Shown here one piece after another: positions 26,386 to 35,483 of a stretch of 46,256 bases of DNA. The translations under genes and the position numbers were made by a program. The DNA comes from Gemmatales bacterium (GTDB lineage: Bacteria; Planctomycetota; Planctomycetia; Gemmatales; HRBIN36): assembly GCA_025056555.1 (NCBI GenBank), contig JANWVZ010000004.1, positions 1-46,256 of the forward strand. Reading direction: 5' to 3'. The notes below the pieces were generated by a model, which searched no databases, was not told the origin of the DNA, and saw only the letters and a list, made by a program, of their open reading frames with translations. Position 1 is the first letter of the stretch, and each line of letters starts with the position of its first letter.

Positions 26386-27987
26386 ATGGACATCGAAGAG
26401 CGAAAAATGCGGCTCCGTTGGGGCTGTGTGGCGATAGCCGTTAATATGGCGATGCTGGTTTCGCTAGCAGGCTGCGGTCATACTCATGCCCAAACAGACA
26501 ACCAACAGCCCTCGCCTTCAGAAAAGGTTTCCCTGCCACCCTTACGTTGGGGCGCCGATGCTGAAGGTGGCGCTCCGTACATCTTCTACGATCCAGAACG
26601 GCCTGACCAGCTCATTGGTTTCGAGGTGGATTTGATACGGGCGTTGGAGCGGGAATTAGGTCGGCGTATTGAGCATCAGCAGTATGACTTCAAGAAACTG
26701 GTGGACGGTCTGGAACGTGGCGACATTGACTTGGCCATGAACGGTTTAGAAATCACGCCCGACCGCCAGAAGCGGGTACGCTTTAGTCGGCCTTACTATG
26801 TATTCAAGCTGCAACTGGTAACGCGGGAGGGCGAGACGGCAATCAACTCGTTACGTGATTGCGTGGAGCAGCGGGCTCGGGTGGGGACGTTGGAAAACAC
26901 GGCAGCCTCTCGATTGTTAGAGGAACTTGGGGTGCCGACGTTCCTGTATGACAGCCAAGTTACGCCGTTCGAAGACCTTGCCGTGGGCCGACTCGATGCC
27001 GTACTCATGGACGTGCCCATTGTTCTTTATCATGGGCGGAATAAGCCTGGCCTGAGGCTGGTCGAGCCGTTGGTCAGCGGTCGTGGCTATTACGCCATCG
27101 CTTTCCGTAAGGATGACGAAGAATTGGCCCGTCAATTCGATGCGGCCCTGGAACGTTTGCTCGCCAGCGGCGAGTTGCGGCGCATCTATGAAAAATGGGG
27201 CCTGTGGAACACCAGCCAAGAGGAGATTTATCCACCTAATCAGTTTGGGTTGGAATTAGCCCGCCAGGAAATTTCCACCCAACCGCTGGCAGGCTGGTCG
27301 TTCGGCAGTTATTTTCCCCTTTTATTGCGTGCGGCTTGGTTGACCGTGGAATTGACGGTGCTGAGCATGGCCGTGGCCGTCGTCATCGGGCTGATCCTCG
27401 CCGTGTGCCGACTTTATGGGCCGTATCCTCTGCAGCTCTTGGCCCTTTGTTATGTCGAATTTTTCCGCGGCATCCCCGTATTGCTCTTACTCTACTTCCT
27501 CTATTTCGGGCTACCTGCTATTGGCCAAGTGTTCGGCTGGGACGTGGCACTGAGGTGGTCTCCGTTTGTTACCGCGGTGATCGGTCTAGGATTGAATTAT
27601 GCTGCTTACGAAGCGGAAATTTATCGCGCCGCTATCTCATCTATTCCCCGGGCACAATGGGAAGCCGCGGCCAGTTTAGGCCTGACGCCGATGCAAACTT
27701 TTCGCCGCATCATTCTGCCCCAAGCCCTGCGCATTATCCTGCCTCCTTCGACCACCGATTTCGTCGCCCTGTTCAAAGACACGAGCCTGGCAGGTACGAT
27801 TACGGTCGTGGAACTGAGCAAGCAATACCAGATTCTTTCCACGTCGGGCGCTGATTATCGCGCCCTGGTGGAAATCGGTATCGCCACTGCATTACTGTAT
27901 CTCCTCATGGCTGTGCCTTTGGGATATTTATCGCGCCGACTGGAAGAGCGCTGGCACGCCGGCCACCTGGTTGAGGGCCGACATTGA
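26386..27987 (+). CDS. Amino-acid ABC transporter: substrate-binding protein fused to permease
   Basis: 533 residues; GGAGG sits five bases before the ATG at 26386. The N-terminus is a lipoprotein-type signal with lipobox LAGC (Cys 30). Residues ~50-285 are a family-3 solute-binding domain (LRWGADAEGGAPYIFYD, LIGFEVDLIRALERELG, LERGDIDLAMNGLEITPDRQKRVRFSRPY), typical for polar amino acids such as glutamine, arginine or histidine. Residues ~300-525 are the inner-membrane permease with the EAA loop ISSIPRAQWEAAASLGLTPMQTFRRIILPQALR. Such single-chain binding-protein/permease fusions are known in other bacteria. The ATPase gene follows 67 bases later. Confidence 0.93.
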   Translation: MDIEERKMRLRWGCVAIAVNMAMLVSLAGCGHTHAQTDNQQPSPSEKVSLPPLRWGADAEGGAPYIFYDPERPDQLIGFEVDLIRALERELGRRIEHQQYDFKKLVDGLERGDIDLAMNGLEITPDRQKRVRFSRPYYVFKLQLVTREGETAINSLRDCVEQRARVGTLENTAASRLLEELGVPTFLYDSQVTPFEDLAVGRLDAVLMDVPIVLYHGRNKPGLRLVEPLVSGRGYYAIAFRKDDEELARQFDAALERLLASGELRRIYEKWGLWNTSQEEIYPPNQFGLELARQEISTQPLAGWSFGSYFPLLLRAAWLTVELTVLSMAVAVVIGLILAVCRLYGPYPLQLLALCYVEFFRGIPVLLLLYFLYFGLPAIGQVFGWDVALRWSPFVTAVIGLGLNYAAYEAEIYRAAISSIPRAQWEAAASLGLTPMQTFRRIILPQALRIILPPSTTDFVALFKDTSLAGTITVVELSKQYQILSTSGADYRALVEIGIATALLYLLMAVPLGYLSRRLEERWHAGHLVEGRH

Positions 27988-28054
27988 TTACGCCCGGGCA
28001 CATCTCGGGCCCGACCATAGCAAGGCCGACGAACCTCGGAGCGAGTGAGGAGCT

Positions 28055-28795
28055 ATGTTTGAAATAGAGATTCGTGGACTGGTGAAACGGTTGGGCGGGA
28101 GGACCATCTTAAACGGCATCGAGCTGACCATCGAACAGGGCGAAACTCTGGCTGTCCTTGGGCCCAGCGGCAGCGGTAAATCTACGTTATTGCGATGCCT
28201 GAACGCCCTGACCGCTTTCGATGCGGGGCAAATTCGTGTTGGGGACATCGTTTTACGGCCTGGCAAAGTACCGCGGGACGTGGCCATTCAAGTGCGGCGG
28301 CAGCTGGGTATGGTGTTTCAAGACTTTGCCTTGTTTCCGCATCTGCGGGCGATAGACAACGTGGCCCTGGGTCCGCGGTTAGTGCTGGGACTGACGAAAG
28401 AACAAGCGCGGCAACGCGGGGTACAACTTCTCAAGCGGGTCGGTTTGCAGCACCGTGCCGAGGCATTTCCCGCGCAGTTATCGGGAGGCGAGAAACAACG
28501 GGTCGCCATCGCGCGGGCCTTGGCCATGGAACCGAAAGGACTGCTTTGCGACGAGATTACCAGTGCCCTCGACCCCGAACTGAAATGGGAAGTGCTGAGT
28601 GTGCTGGCCGATCTGAAAAAGGACGGCCTGACTATGGTAGTGGTGACGCATGAGGTCGGCTTTGCCCGCCGCGTGGCGGATCGGGTCTGTATTCTCAGCG
28701 ATGGTCAGATTCTCGAAGTCGGGCTACCGCAACAAGTGCTGGAAAACCCCAAGACAGCGCGCGTGCAACAATTCCTGGCACGGGTAATGACCTGA
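28055..28795 (+). CDS. Amino-acid ABC transporter ATP-binding protein (GlnQ type)
   Basis: 246 residues, complete and canonical: Walker A LGPSGSGKST (about 35-44), Q-loop GMVFQDFALFPHL, signature LSGGEKQRVAIARALAME, Walker B GLLCDEITSALDPEL and switch His in VVVTHEVGFARRVADR. It powers import through the fused binding-protein/permease just upstream. GAGGAG precedes the ATG. Its intact motifs contrast with the degenerate ATPase of the exporter at 17974-20034. The next gene starts one base after the stop (TGAAATG), so translation is probably coupled. Confidence 0.95.
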   Translation: MFEIEIRGLVKRLGGRTILNGIELTIEQGETLAVLGPSGSGKSTLLRCLNALTAFDAGQIRVGDIVLRPGKVPRDVAIQVRRQLGMVFQDFALFPHLRAIDNVALGPRLVLGLTKEQARQRGVQLLKRVGLQHRAEAFPAQLSGGEKQRVAIARALAMEPKGLLCDEITSALDPELKWEVLSVLADLKKDGLTMVVVTHEVGFARRVADRVCILSDGQILEVGLPQQVLENPKTARVQQFLARVMT

Positions 28796-28796
28796 A

Positions 28797-31700
28797 ATGA
28801 GCGAGCAACGCCCGCAGTGGCAAAAACGCCTGGCCGCCATTGAGCCATCTGTTCTCCTCGTCGAAGCGCCGCTGCTGCGACGCATCGCCCGCGTTTCCCA
28901 ACAGATCTCTGCTCTCGCGTGGCGTGTTCCTCATCAGGACGTTTACGTTCTGGACCGGGAACGCCTGCTCGACTTGGCCACCGAAAGTGAGTTAGGCATC
29001 AACAAACCAGGCGACTTGCGCCCACAAGTGGTTCTGGTGGCCTGGCCTCCTGGGGAACACGCCGAAGACGCCTTAGCGGGGCTGTTATTACGCAGGCTCG
29101 TCCATGGTTGGGTCGAGCTGCATTGGCGGAGCGTTCCTGAGGAACAACAAAACCGCCTGGCTTGGCAACGGGTGCAACAATTAGGTGGTGCCGAATGGGA
29201 AGAAATTGTCGCTGTCGCTGATCAGGACGGCTGGCTGCCTCGCCACGGTCTCCCCGATTATGCGATTTATCGCGAGTTCGCCGCACACTGGTGGGAGCTT
29301 CGCCTCGCCTGTCCCCAACGTCTGCCGTTGTGGTTTCCCACCTTGGCGCCGCAAGCGCAGCGGATTGACGAAGTATTGCTCCAGGACGTGGACATCCCGC
29401 AGCTTCAGCGGAAATTACGGCAAGCGCACTGGCCCATGCCCCAGGAGCTGAACCCGAAGGAGCATAGTCGGGAGGCAACCGTTTCTGCGTCGGCTCAAGC
29501 CCAGTCACGCGAGGCACCATCGAACAAATCGCCCACCGGGCCAGGAGAGGTTTTCGTAAAGTCACTGGCTGCTAATCCCGCTCAGTCGGCAGAACCAGTG
29601 GTGATTCGCGATAGCAGCGCCTGGCCGCGAGTCGAGGCCGCCGCCAAGAAAGGCAACGTCGTGCGCGCGGCTTTATTATGTTGGCAAGTGTCGCTGACAT
29701 TGCCCGCATCTTTCCGACCGCTTTGGCAACGCGAAGCGCGGCATTTTCTTGGCGAATTAGCACAGCGTTTGGCCTCGATATTCCCCCCGTTGAGTCAGAC
29801 GTTGGAAGAACAACTAGCCGAGAAAGACACTTGGCACAACACTTTGTGCGCTTTATTGCCTGCCGCGGCGGAACAAGGCTACTTTTCGCAGGAAGCGCGG
29901 GTGCTTTATGATTTGCAACGCCTAGCCGAAGACGCTCAGCGCGGCGTTTACGTGGTGGACTTGGCCGGTTGGCTCCGCACCTGGGGCAGTTTAGCTTGGC
30001 GGCGGCAACAACCGTTACTGCAACAGTTCCTCGTGCTGCGCCGGTTGCGTTCAGCGCGCCACCGCTTGGCGCTGTGCTCCCTTGATGACGCGATGCGCCT
30101 TCGCCTAGCCACGCTATTGGAGTCGGCCATCCATGAATGGGAAATGCGTTTGCGCCAGCTGGTCGGGCCTATCTTACGCCGCGTGCTCCACGACGTCGGA
30201 CTGGTGCCCCACAATCTCGCCGAGCAAATTGAGCTGGAACGCTTAGTTCAAGAGCTCGCTGACCGGGTGGTCGAAACGGGCCATATCCGCTTAGGTCAAC
30301 TTCGCGATGCCATTTCCCGCAGCCAGTTGAAGTTACCCGACCTGCGCGGGCCTAGCGAATGGTGGCGCGGCGATCCGTTGCTGGCCGCAGACAAACGTCT
30401 GGCGCACGAACTAGACGGCATCTATCGCCGTGGCGAAGTTTACCTGCGCTGGTTCCAGCGGTTCAGCTCGCTGTTTTTCGGCACCTGGCTCGGCCGCCTG
30501 CTCAGTTTATTCCTGATCCTGCCGTTCCTCGGCGCCTACATTATCCTCGAAGGTATAGACCACGTCCTAGTGCATCCCCTCGCAGGCCTATGGGGGCTGG
30601 ACTTCCACATCTCAGGGCGCTTCCAAGTGTTCGCCTTAGGGGCGTTCCTTGTCGGCGTGATTAACTTGGTCCAGTTTCGTCGCGTCGTGGTTCGCTGGTG
30701 CCGATTAGGTTTCCGCGGACTCCGTTGGCTCTTGTGGGACTTACCCCGACGAGTACTGCGTTGGCCGCCGCTTTTGCGCCTTTGGCAGTCCACGCCCTTG
30801 GTCATCTTCCGCCGACATTTGATTCTGCCCTTGGCCTTAGCCACAGGAACATTGGCTGCATGTGCCTGGTGGGAGGTGGAAGGCAACTGGTTACAACTTT
30901 CCGTTGGATTGGCGGCGCTCTTCGGTCTGATGGTTACCCTGACCCGCGAGGGCCACATTGCCCTGGCTACTTGTGGCGACTACCTCGCCTGGACGTTTCG
31001 CTATCTGAGTCTGGAATGGATCACGCTTAGTTTGCAATGGATCCTGGCGTTATTTCAACGCCTGCTCAATTACGTCGAGCGGTTGCAGTATCGCATAGAC
31101 GAGTGGCTCCGCTATCGTGGTGGAGAATCCCGCTGGCGCTTGGTCTGGAAAGCGCTGGCCTCGCTGGTGTGGAGCTGGTTGGCCTATATCCTGCGCTTCA
31201 GCGTCTATCTGCTTATTGAGCCGCAAATCAACCCGATTAAGCACTTCCCCGTGGTTACCGTATCACACAAATTGCTGCTGGCGGGCCTACCGATTTTTAC
31301 CGTATGGACGTTGAATCTCCTCGGCTGGGAACCGAACGACGTCAACAAGGCTAAGGCCGCCGCTTTGGTGACGTCCATCATCTGGGCCATTCCCGGCGTG
31401 TTCGGTTTCCTCGCCTGGGAACTGAAGGAAAACTGGAAACTCTACCAAGCCAATCGGAGCGCGACCTTGCGTCCGTTGCATATTGGTCATCACGGGGAAA
31501 CTGTCGCCCAGTTTCTGCGTCCCGGCGTGCATTCGGGGACGTTGCGCAAATTCTTCCGTCAAGGCCGCAGAATCTTTGCCGACCAGGCCACAACTACTTC
31601 GCCGCACTCCTCGGCTCGTTGGCACCGTCAGCGCCATCACCATCAGGAAACCCTTCACGCCTTCGTCGAACGCAATTTTGTACGGCTCCTGCGTCACTGC

Positions 31701-32264
31701 CCTGATTGGACTGGCCCAGCTCTCGAAGTGAAAGATGTCGAATTGGGCGTCAGCACCATCACCGTCCACATCGCCTCTCATCCGCGGGAACGCACGGAAC
31801 GAGCAAGTGACCTGACCATGGGCGTACTGCGGATTAGTTGTCAAGGCGGCTGGATCGTGGCCGAGTGGTTACAACCCGGTTGGCTCGCCACACTCCCAGC
31901 ACCTGCACGCGCGGTATTGCATCGGGCCCTGGACGGTCTCTATCATTGGGCAGGTGCCGAAGTCCTGAGCGAGCGACTGCGAGAAACGATTCCACCCGAT
32001 TACCAATGGCGGCTCGAATGGGAAGGCTTACGGCTGTGCCGGCGCGAACGCCCCGAGCAAAGTGTTCTTTACCCGTGGCAGGAGAGTGGGCCAATTGAGC
32101 CGACCAATGGCGCCCCTGACCCCTGGCCTACGCTTCCAGCCGAACAAGTATGGTACCAGACACGCCCCATCGCTTGGCACGACTGGGAGAACTCCTGGCC
32201 AAGTCCCCGTGAACTCATAGCAGAATCCCCTCACGCATCACAACTGGCTCGTTCCGCCTCGTGA
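28797..32264 (+). CDS. Very large hypothetical membrane protein linked to an amino-acid transporter
   Basis: 1155 residues, family not recognised. The first ~220 residues look globular (SVLLVEAPLLRRIARVSQQI, PQVVLVAWPPGEHAEDAL), then a Ser/Pro/Gln-rich linker (~235-275), a helical Arg/Leu-rich region (~280-520), and about six hydrophobic helices between ~560 and ~890 (LLSLFLILPFLGAYIILEG, FQVFALGAFLVGVINLVQF, LALATGTLAACAWW, LAALFGLMVTL, LLLAGLPIFTVWTLNLLGW, AALVTSIIWAIPGVFGFLAW). A soluble tail of ~250 residues follows. Tight coupling to the ATPase gene suggests cotranscription, but a transport role is not shown. The C-terminal part converges with the 7TM-HD gene. Confidence 0.75.
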   Translation: MSEQRPQWQKRLAAIEPSVLLVEAPLLRRIARVSQQISALAWRVPHQDVYVLDRERLLDLATESELGINKPGDLRPQVVLVAWPPGEHAEDALAGLLLRRLVHGWVELHWRSVPEEQQNRLAWQRVQQLGGAEWEEIVAVADQDGWLPRHGLPDYAIYREFAAHWWELRLACPQRLPLWFPTLAPQAQRIDEVLLQDVDIPQLQRKLRQAHWPMPQELNPKEHSREATVSASAQAQSREAPSNKSPTGPGEVFVKSLAANPAQSAEPVVIRDSSAWPRVEAAAKKGNVVRAALLCWQVSLTLPASFRPLWQREARHFLGELAQRLASIFPPLSQTLEEQLAEKDTWHNTLCALLPAAAEQGYFSQEARVLYDLQRLAEDAQRGVYVVDLAGWLRTWGSLAWRRQQPLLQQFLVLRRLRSARHRLALCSLDDAMRLRLATLLESAIHEWEMRLRQLVGPILRRVLHDVGLVPHNLAEQIELERLVQELADRVVETGHIRLGQLRDAISRSQLKLPDLRGPSEWWRGDPLLAADKRLAHELDGIYRRGEVYLRWFQRFSSLFFGTWLGRLLSLFLILPFLGAYIILEGIDHVLVHPLAGLWGLDFHISGRFQVFALGAFLVGVINLVQFRRVVVRWCRLGFRGLRWLLWDLPRRVLRWPPLLRLWQSTPLVIFRRHLILPLALATGTLAACAWWEVEGNWLQLSVGLAALFGLMVTLTREGHIALATCGDYLAWTFRYLSLEWITLSLQWILALFQRLLNYVERLQYRIDEWLRYRGGESRWRLVWKALASLVWSWLAYILRFSVYLLIEPQINPIKHFPVVTVSHKLLLAGLPIFTVWTLNLLGWEPNDVNKAKAAALVTSIIWAIPGVFGFLAWELKENWKLYQANRSATLRPLHIGHHGETVAQFLRPGVHSGTLRKFFRQGRRIFADQATTTSPHSSARWHRQRHHHQETLHAFVERNFVRLLRHCPDWTGPALEVKDVELGVSTITVHIASHPRERTERASDLTMGVLRISCQGGWIVAEWLQPGWLATLPAPARAVLHRALDGLYHWAGAEVLSERLRETIPPDYQWRLEWEGLRLCRRERPEQSVLYPWQESGPIEPTNGAPDPWPTLPAEQVWYQTRPIAWHDWENSWPSPRELIAESPHASQLARSAS

Positions 32265-32326
32265 GAACCATCCTGCGTAACGTCGCTTCCGCGCAATTAC
32301 CCGTTGAATCGCGGGGGGCACGTTCC

Positions 32327-34174
32327 TCAATCGCCCTTGGGAGCCGCCGATTTCGCCTCAGGATACTTGACGCGGGCATGGTAAAGGGCAATAAGATTCT
32401 TGCCCAAGCTCTCTTCAATGAGCCGCAATTCGGTCAAGTTCAGACCGCTCTCGTCGAACTGCCCTTCCAGCAAGCGTTTCAGGAGTAACTCGTGCACCAA
32501 TTTTTGCAAACTGGCAGGCGAAGGTTCGTGCAGCGCACGGGCGGCCCCTTCGACCGCATCAGCTAGCATCACGATTCCCGCCTCGCGCGTTTGCGGTTTC
32601 GGCCCAGGATAGCGGAAGTTACTTTCGAGCACCTCGGCATAACGGTCGGCCTGGGACGGTGCTTTCGCCCGTTCGCCGGCGAGGTCGGAGCTTATCATCG
32701 GTGCGGCGTGTGGCGGCCCATTTGTAGTCCCGTTCACTTCCGAAGTTGCGCAAGACCCCTCGGCGCTGCGGCCTGATTCGCCACCACGGAGTATCGGCTC
32801 ACCATTGCCCGCCAATTCGTCCCGCAACTTCCGCAGCGCTTCGCGATAAAAGTATTCGACCAACGTCGTGCCGTGATGCTGCTCGATGATATCGAGGATC
32901 GGCTGAGGTAAGCGATATTGCTGACCGAGAGCGACGCCGTCTTTGACGTGCCCAATGATAATCAGGGCGCTCATCGCGGGCGTTAGGCCTGTGTGGCGAT
33001 TTTCACCCGTCTGATTTTCGACAAAATAATGCGGCTTCAGCATCTTACCGATGTCGTGGAAATAGGCACCGACCCGACAAAGAAGCGGATTCGCCCCGAC
33101 ATGCTCGGCGGCAGCCTCGGCTAACGTCGCTACGGTCATGCTGTGCGTATAAGTCCCGGGAGCACGCCGCAGCAGTTCCTGCAGTAACGGATGGCTCCCA
33201 TCGGCCAATTCCAGGAGGCTGATGTCAGTCACCACGCCAAACATTTTTTCGATGAACGGCAGCAGGCCCGTCAGGCAGAAACCTGCCAGGAGACTATAGA
33301 AAAAGCGACGCCCTGCATCGAAGGCAATCAGCGTCCAAGTCTGTTCTGTGAGCAGACCCACCGCCAAGCTCATCAGAGCAAACACGACGCCCGACCAAAA
33401 GCTCACGGTTACCAACTGCGAACGGCGTCTTACCCGCCGCAACATCAGAACACACGCCACCAACCCGCTCGCCAGGACCACGAAGTGGCGTTCCAGCGAG
33501 GCACCATGCGCTAATGTGACCAGCAAGGCTAAGCTCACCACGAGCAGGAACGCCAAGCCCTGCGGTGTAGCTAGACTCAAGACCATGGCCAACATCATCA
33601 GCGGTAAGACCGCCGCATACCACGGTGCCTGGCCAAATAACACGCCCAAGCCTACGCCCACCACCACACTGAAACACACCAGGCTCAGCTTGCGCGTATC
33701 GTAGGCACAGGCCGGATAGTATCTCAGGGCACAAACCGCTAACAGCGTGGTCACCGCCCCTGCCACCAGCAAAATGCCTAACCAGCGACGGAGATGATCC
33801 TGAAACGTCAATGTCTGTAAATAGGCAGCATGCTCGGCCCGAAGTAATGCCAACTGTTTCTCCGAAATGGGCTGATGAGCCGAGACTAAAACGCTTCCCT
33901 GCGGATATTCCCGCTCGTCCACGCTACGGAAATCCACTCGCGCCAGAATGGCCCGCGGATACACTTCTCCTTCGCGGAACGGAAACGGCGGCCCCCAAAA
34001 GTTGCCTCCCGCATTCACCAGGAGGCTCACCACCACAGTTGTGCCCACCAAAAGCGCCAAACGAGCCATTGCACCCGGCGAGCCAGCCACCCAACGGCTC
34101 GCCGGTGCCCCGGAGCGTCGTAAGCCTGACCAGCGATCTAATCGGCCCCAGCGCCGTCCGCTATGACCGAACAT
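32327..34174 (-). CDS. 7TM-HD family phosphohydrolase (PgpH-like, c-di-AMP phosphodiesterase candidate)
   Basis: 615 residues. A membrane part (about eight hydrophobic segments, ~36-310) is followed by an HD domain: HSMTVATLAEAAAEH (His 344), FHDIGKMLKPHYF (HD 373-374), IIIGHVKDGV (His 409), IIEQHHGTTLVEYF and MLADAVEGAARAL (Asp 539). The preserved FRYPGPKPQTREAGIVMLAD motif is typical of PgpH, which cleaves the second messenger c-di-AMP in Firmicutes; activity here is inferred. The extracellular domain is short (~75 residues, 58-130), and ~60 residues of low-complexity sequence interrupt the HD domain (~453-515). It follows phoH on the same strand, the usual pairing; ybeY is not next to them. 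Confidence 0.9.
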   Translation of the reverse strand: MFGHSGRRWGRLDRWSGLRRSGAPASRWVAGSPGAMARLALLVGTTVVVSLLVNAGGNFWGPPFPFREGEVYPRAILARVDFRSVDEREYPQGSVLVSAHQPISEKQLALLRAEHAAYLQTLTFQDHLRRWLGILLVAGAVTTLLAVCALRYYPACAYDTRKLSLVCFSVVVGVGLGVLFGQAPWYAAVLPLMMLAMVLSLATPQGLAFLLVVSLALLVTLAHGASLERHFVVLASGLVACVLMLRRVRRRSQLVTVSFWSGVVFALMSLAVGLLTEQTWTLIAFDAGRRFFYSLLAGFCLTGLLPFIEKMFGVVTDISLLELADGSHPLLQELLRRAPGTYTHSMTVATLAEAAAEHVGANPLLCRVGAYFHDIGKMLKPHYFVENQTGENRHTGLTPAMSALIIIGHVKDGVALGQQYRLPQPILDIIEQHHGTTLVEYFYREALRKLRDELAGNGEPILRGGESGRSAEGSCATSEVNGTTNGPPHAAPMISSDLAGERAKAPSQADRYAEVLESNFRYPGPKPQTREAGIVMLADAVEGAARALHEPSPASLQKLVHELLLKRLLEGQFDESGLNLTELRLIEESLGKNLIALYHARVKYPEAKSAAPKGD

Positions 34175-34246
34175 ACTCGTGCCTAGCCCACCGCTGCCGC
34201 GCCCTCAAGCCTGGGTCGTACTTCACAGGCATCGTCACTCGCACTA

Positions 34247-35197
34247 TCAGCTCGGGCGTCCTCGGCGGGGCGATTCCTGTTCGTAAGCGTGCACAATCTT
34301 CTGTACCAAGGGATGCCGTACTATGTCCTTTTGTCCCAATTCCACAATAGCAATCCCTTCAATTCCCCGCAAGCGGTGGATCGCGTCAATCAGGCCACTT
34401 TGCTCTTTCTTCGGTAAGTCCACTTGCGTAACATCGCCAGTTACGATAATCTTGGAACCAAGGCCCATTCGCGTCAAAAACATCCGCATTTGCGCCACGG
34501 TCGCATTTTGCCCCTCATCTAGAATAATCACCGCTTGGTTCAGCGTTCGGCCCCGCATGTACGCCAGGGGACAGATTTCGATAATGTCGTTTTCCATATA
34601 CCGCCGCACCCGCTCCGGATCCATCATGTCTTCCAAAGCGTCGAGCAAAGGCCGCAAGAACGGATTGACCTTAGCTGCGATGTCGCCCGGCAGGTACCCC
34701 AAGCGCTCCCCTGCTTCCACCGCGGGCCGACATAACACGATACGCTTCGCTAAACCACTCTTGAGACAATGCACCGCCATGGCCACGGCCAAATAAGTTT
34801 TCCCCGTGCCTGCCGGGCCGATACATAACACCACCTGGTTCTCCTGCATCGCCCGCACATAGTAGGCTTGGCCATCAGTGCGTGGCCGAACGTTGCGCAT
34901 GCCTAAGCTTGGCCCGGCTTCCGTCGCTAATTCGCTACCACCGCTCCGCACCAGGTCGAGCACAGTCCGCACATCGGCCAAACTCACTGGGCCCTGTTGC
35001 CCCATTTGCCGCAGCTGTTGAAACACTCGCTCCGCGGCGTGAACCTGTTCCTGCGGCCCTTCGATCTGCAACGTTCGTTCCCGCGGAATCAATCGCACTC
35101 CCAAGACTTCCCGCACTAACCTCACATTTTGATCTCGCGTTCCCAAAACCCGCATCATCTCGTCACGATTGGCAAACTCCAAGATCGCTTCCGCCAT
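34247..35197 (-). CDS. PhoH-like ATPase
   Basis: 316 residues. An N-terminal KH-like region (NRDEMMRVLGTRDQNVRLVREVLGVRLIPRERTLQIEG) leads into the P-loop ATPase: Walker A GPAGTGKTYLAVAMA (about 127-134), RIVLCRPAVEAGERLGYLPGD, Walker B AVIILDEGQNATVAQMRMFLTRMG and IVTGDVTQVDLP. PhoH proteins are linked to RNA metabolism and phosphate stress. The usual Walker B is LDEAQN(T/C)T; here it is LDEGQNA, a small change. It lies 72 bases upstream of the 7TM-HD gene, the common phoH-HD order, and is divergent from the serpin. Confidence 0.95.
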   Translation of the reverse strand: MAEAILEFANRDEMMRVLGTRDQNVRLVREVLGVRLIPRERTLQIEGPQEQVHAAERVFQQLRQMGQQGPVSLADVRTVLDLVRSGGSELATEAGPSLGMRNVRPRTDGQAYYVRAMQENQVVLCIGPAGTGKTYLAVAMAVHCLKSGLAKRIVLCRPAVEAGERLGYLPGDIAAKVNPFLRPLLDALEDMMDPERVRRYMENDIIEICPLAYMRGRTLNQAVIILDEGQNATVAQMRMFLTRMGLGSKIIVTGDVTQVDLPKKEQSGLIDAIHRLRGIEGIAIVELGQKDIVRHPLVQKIVHAYEQESPRRGRPS

Positions 35198-35483
35198 GTC
35201 GCTGGCCCACGCCTCCGTTACTGGTGTCCTCCTCGGCGACTTCGCCCTCCTTGTACGAAGACCGATTCCTCTTCCACAATACGAAAGAATCCTTTGCTCT
35301 ATTTTACGAAATTCTTACAACTCCGCGGATTCAGCAACGCCGTGGCCTCCCCCAATCTCGGACCAAACCTCCTCGCCATTTGCATCGTCATATCCCTGCA
35401 ACATATAACAACACTTATACCGAAGGCAAATGGTCAATGACTATCAGGTCAACCCGTATGATCTTTTTCAGGAGGTCGGTGCG

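Noticed and set aside
27988-28054. GCCCG/CGGGC hairpin between the permease and ATPase genes
   Set aside because: Five pairs only and no T tail; too weak to call a terminator.
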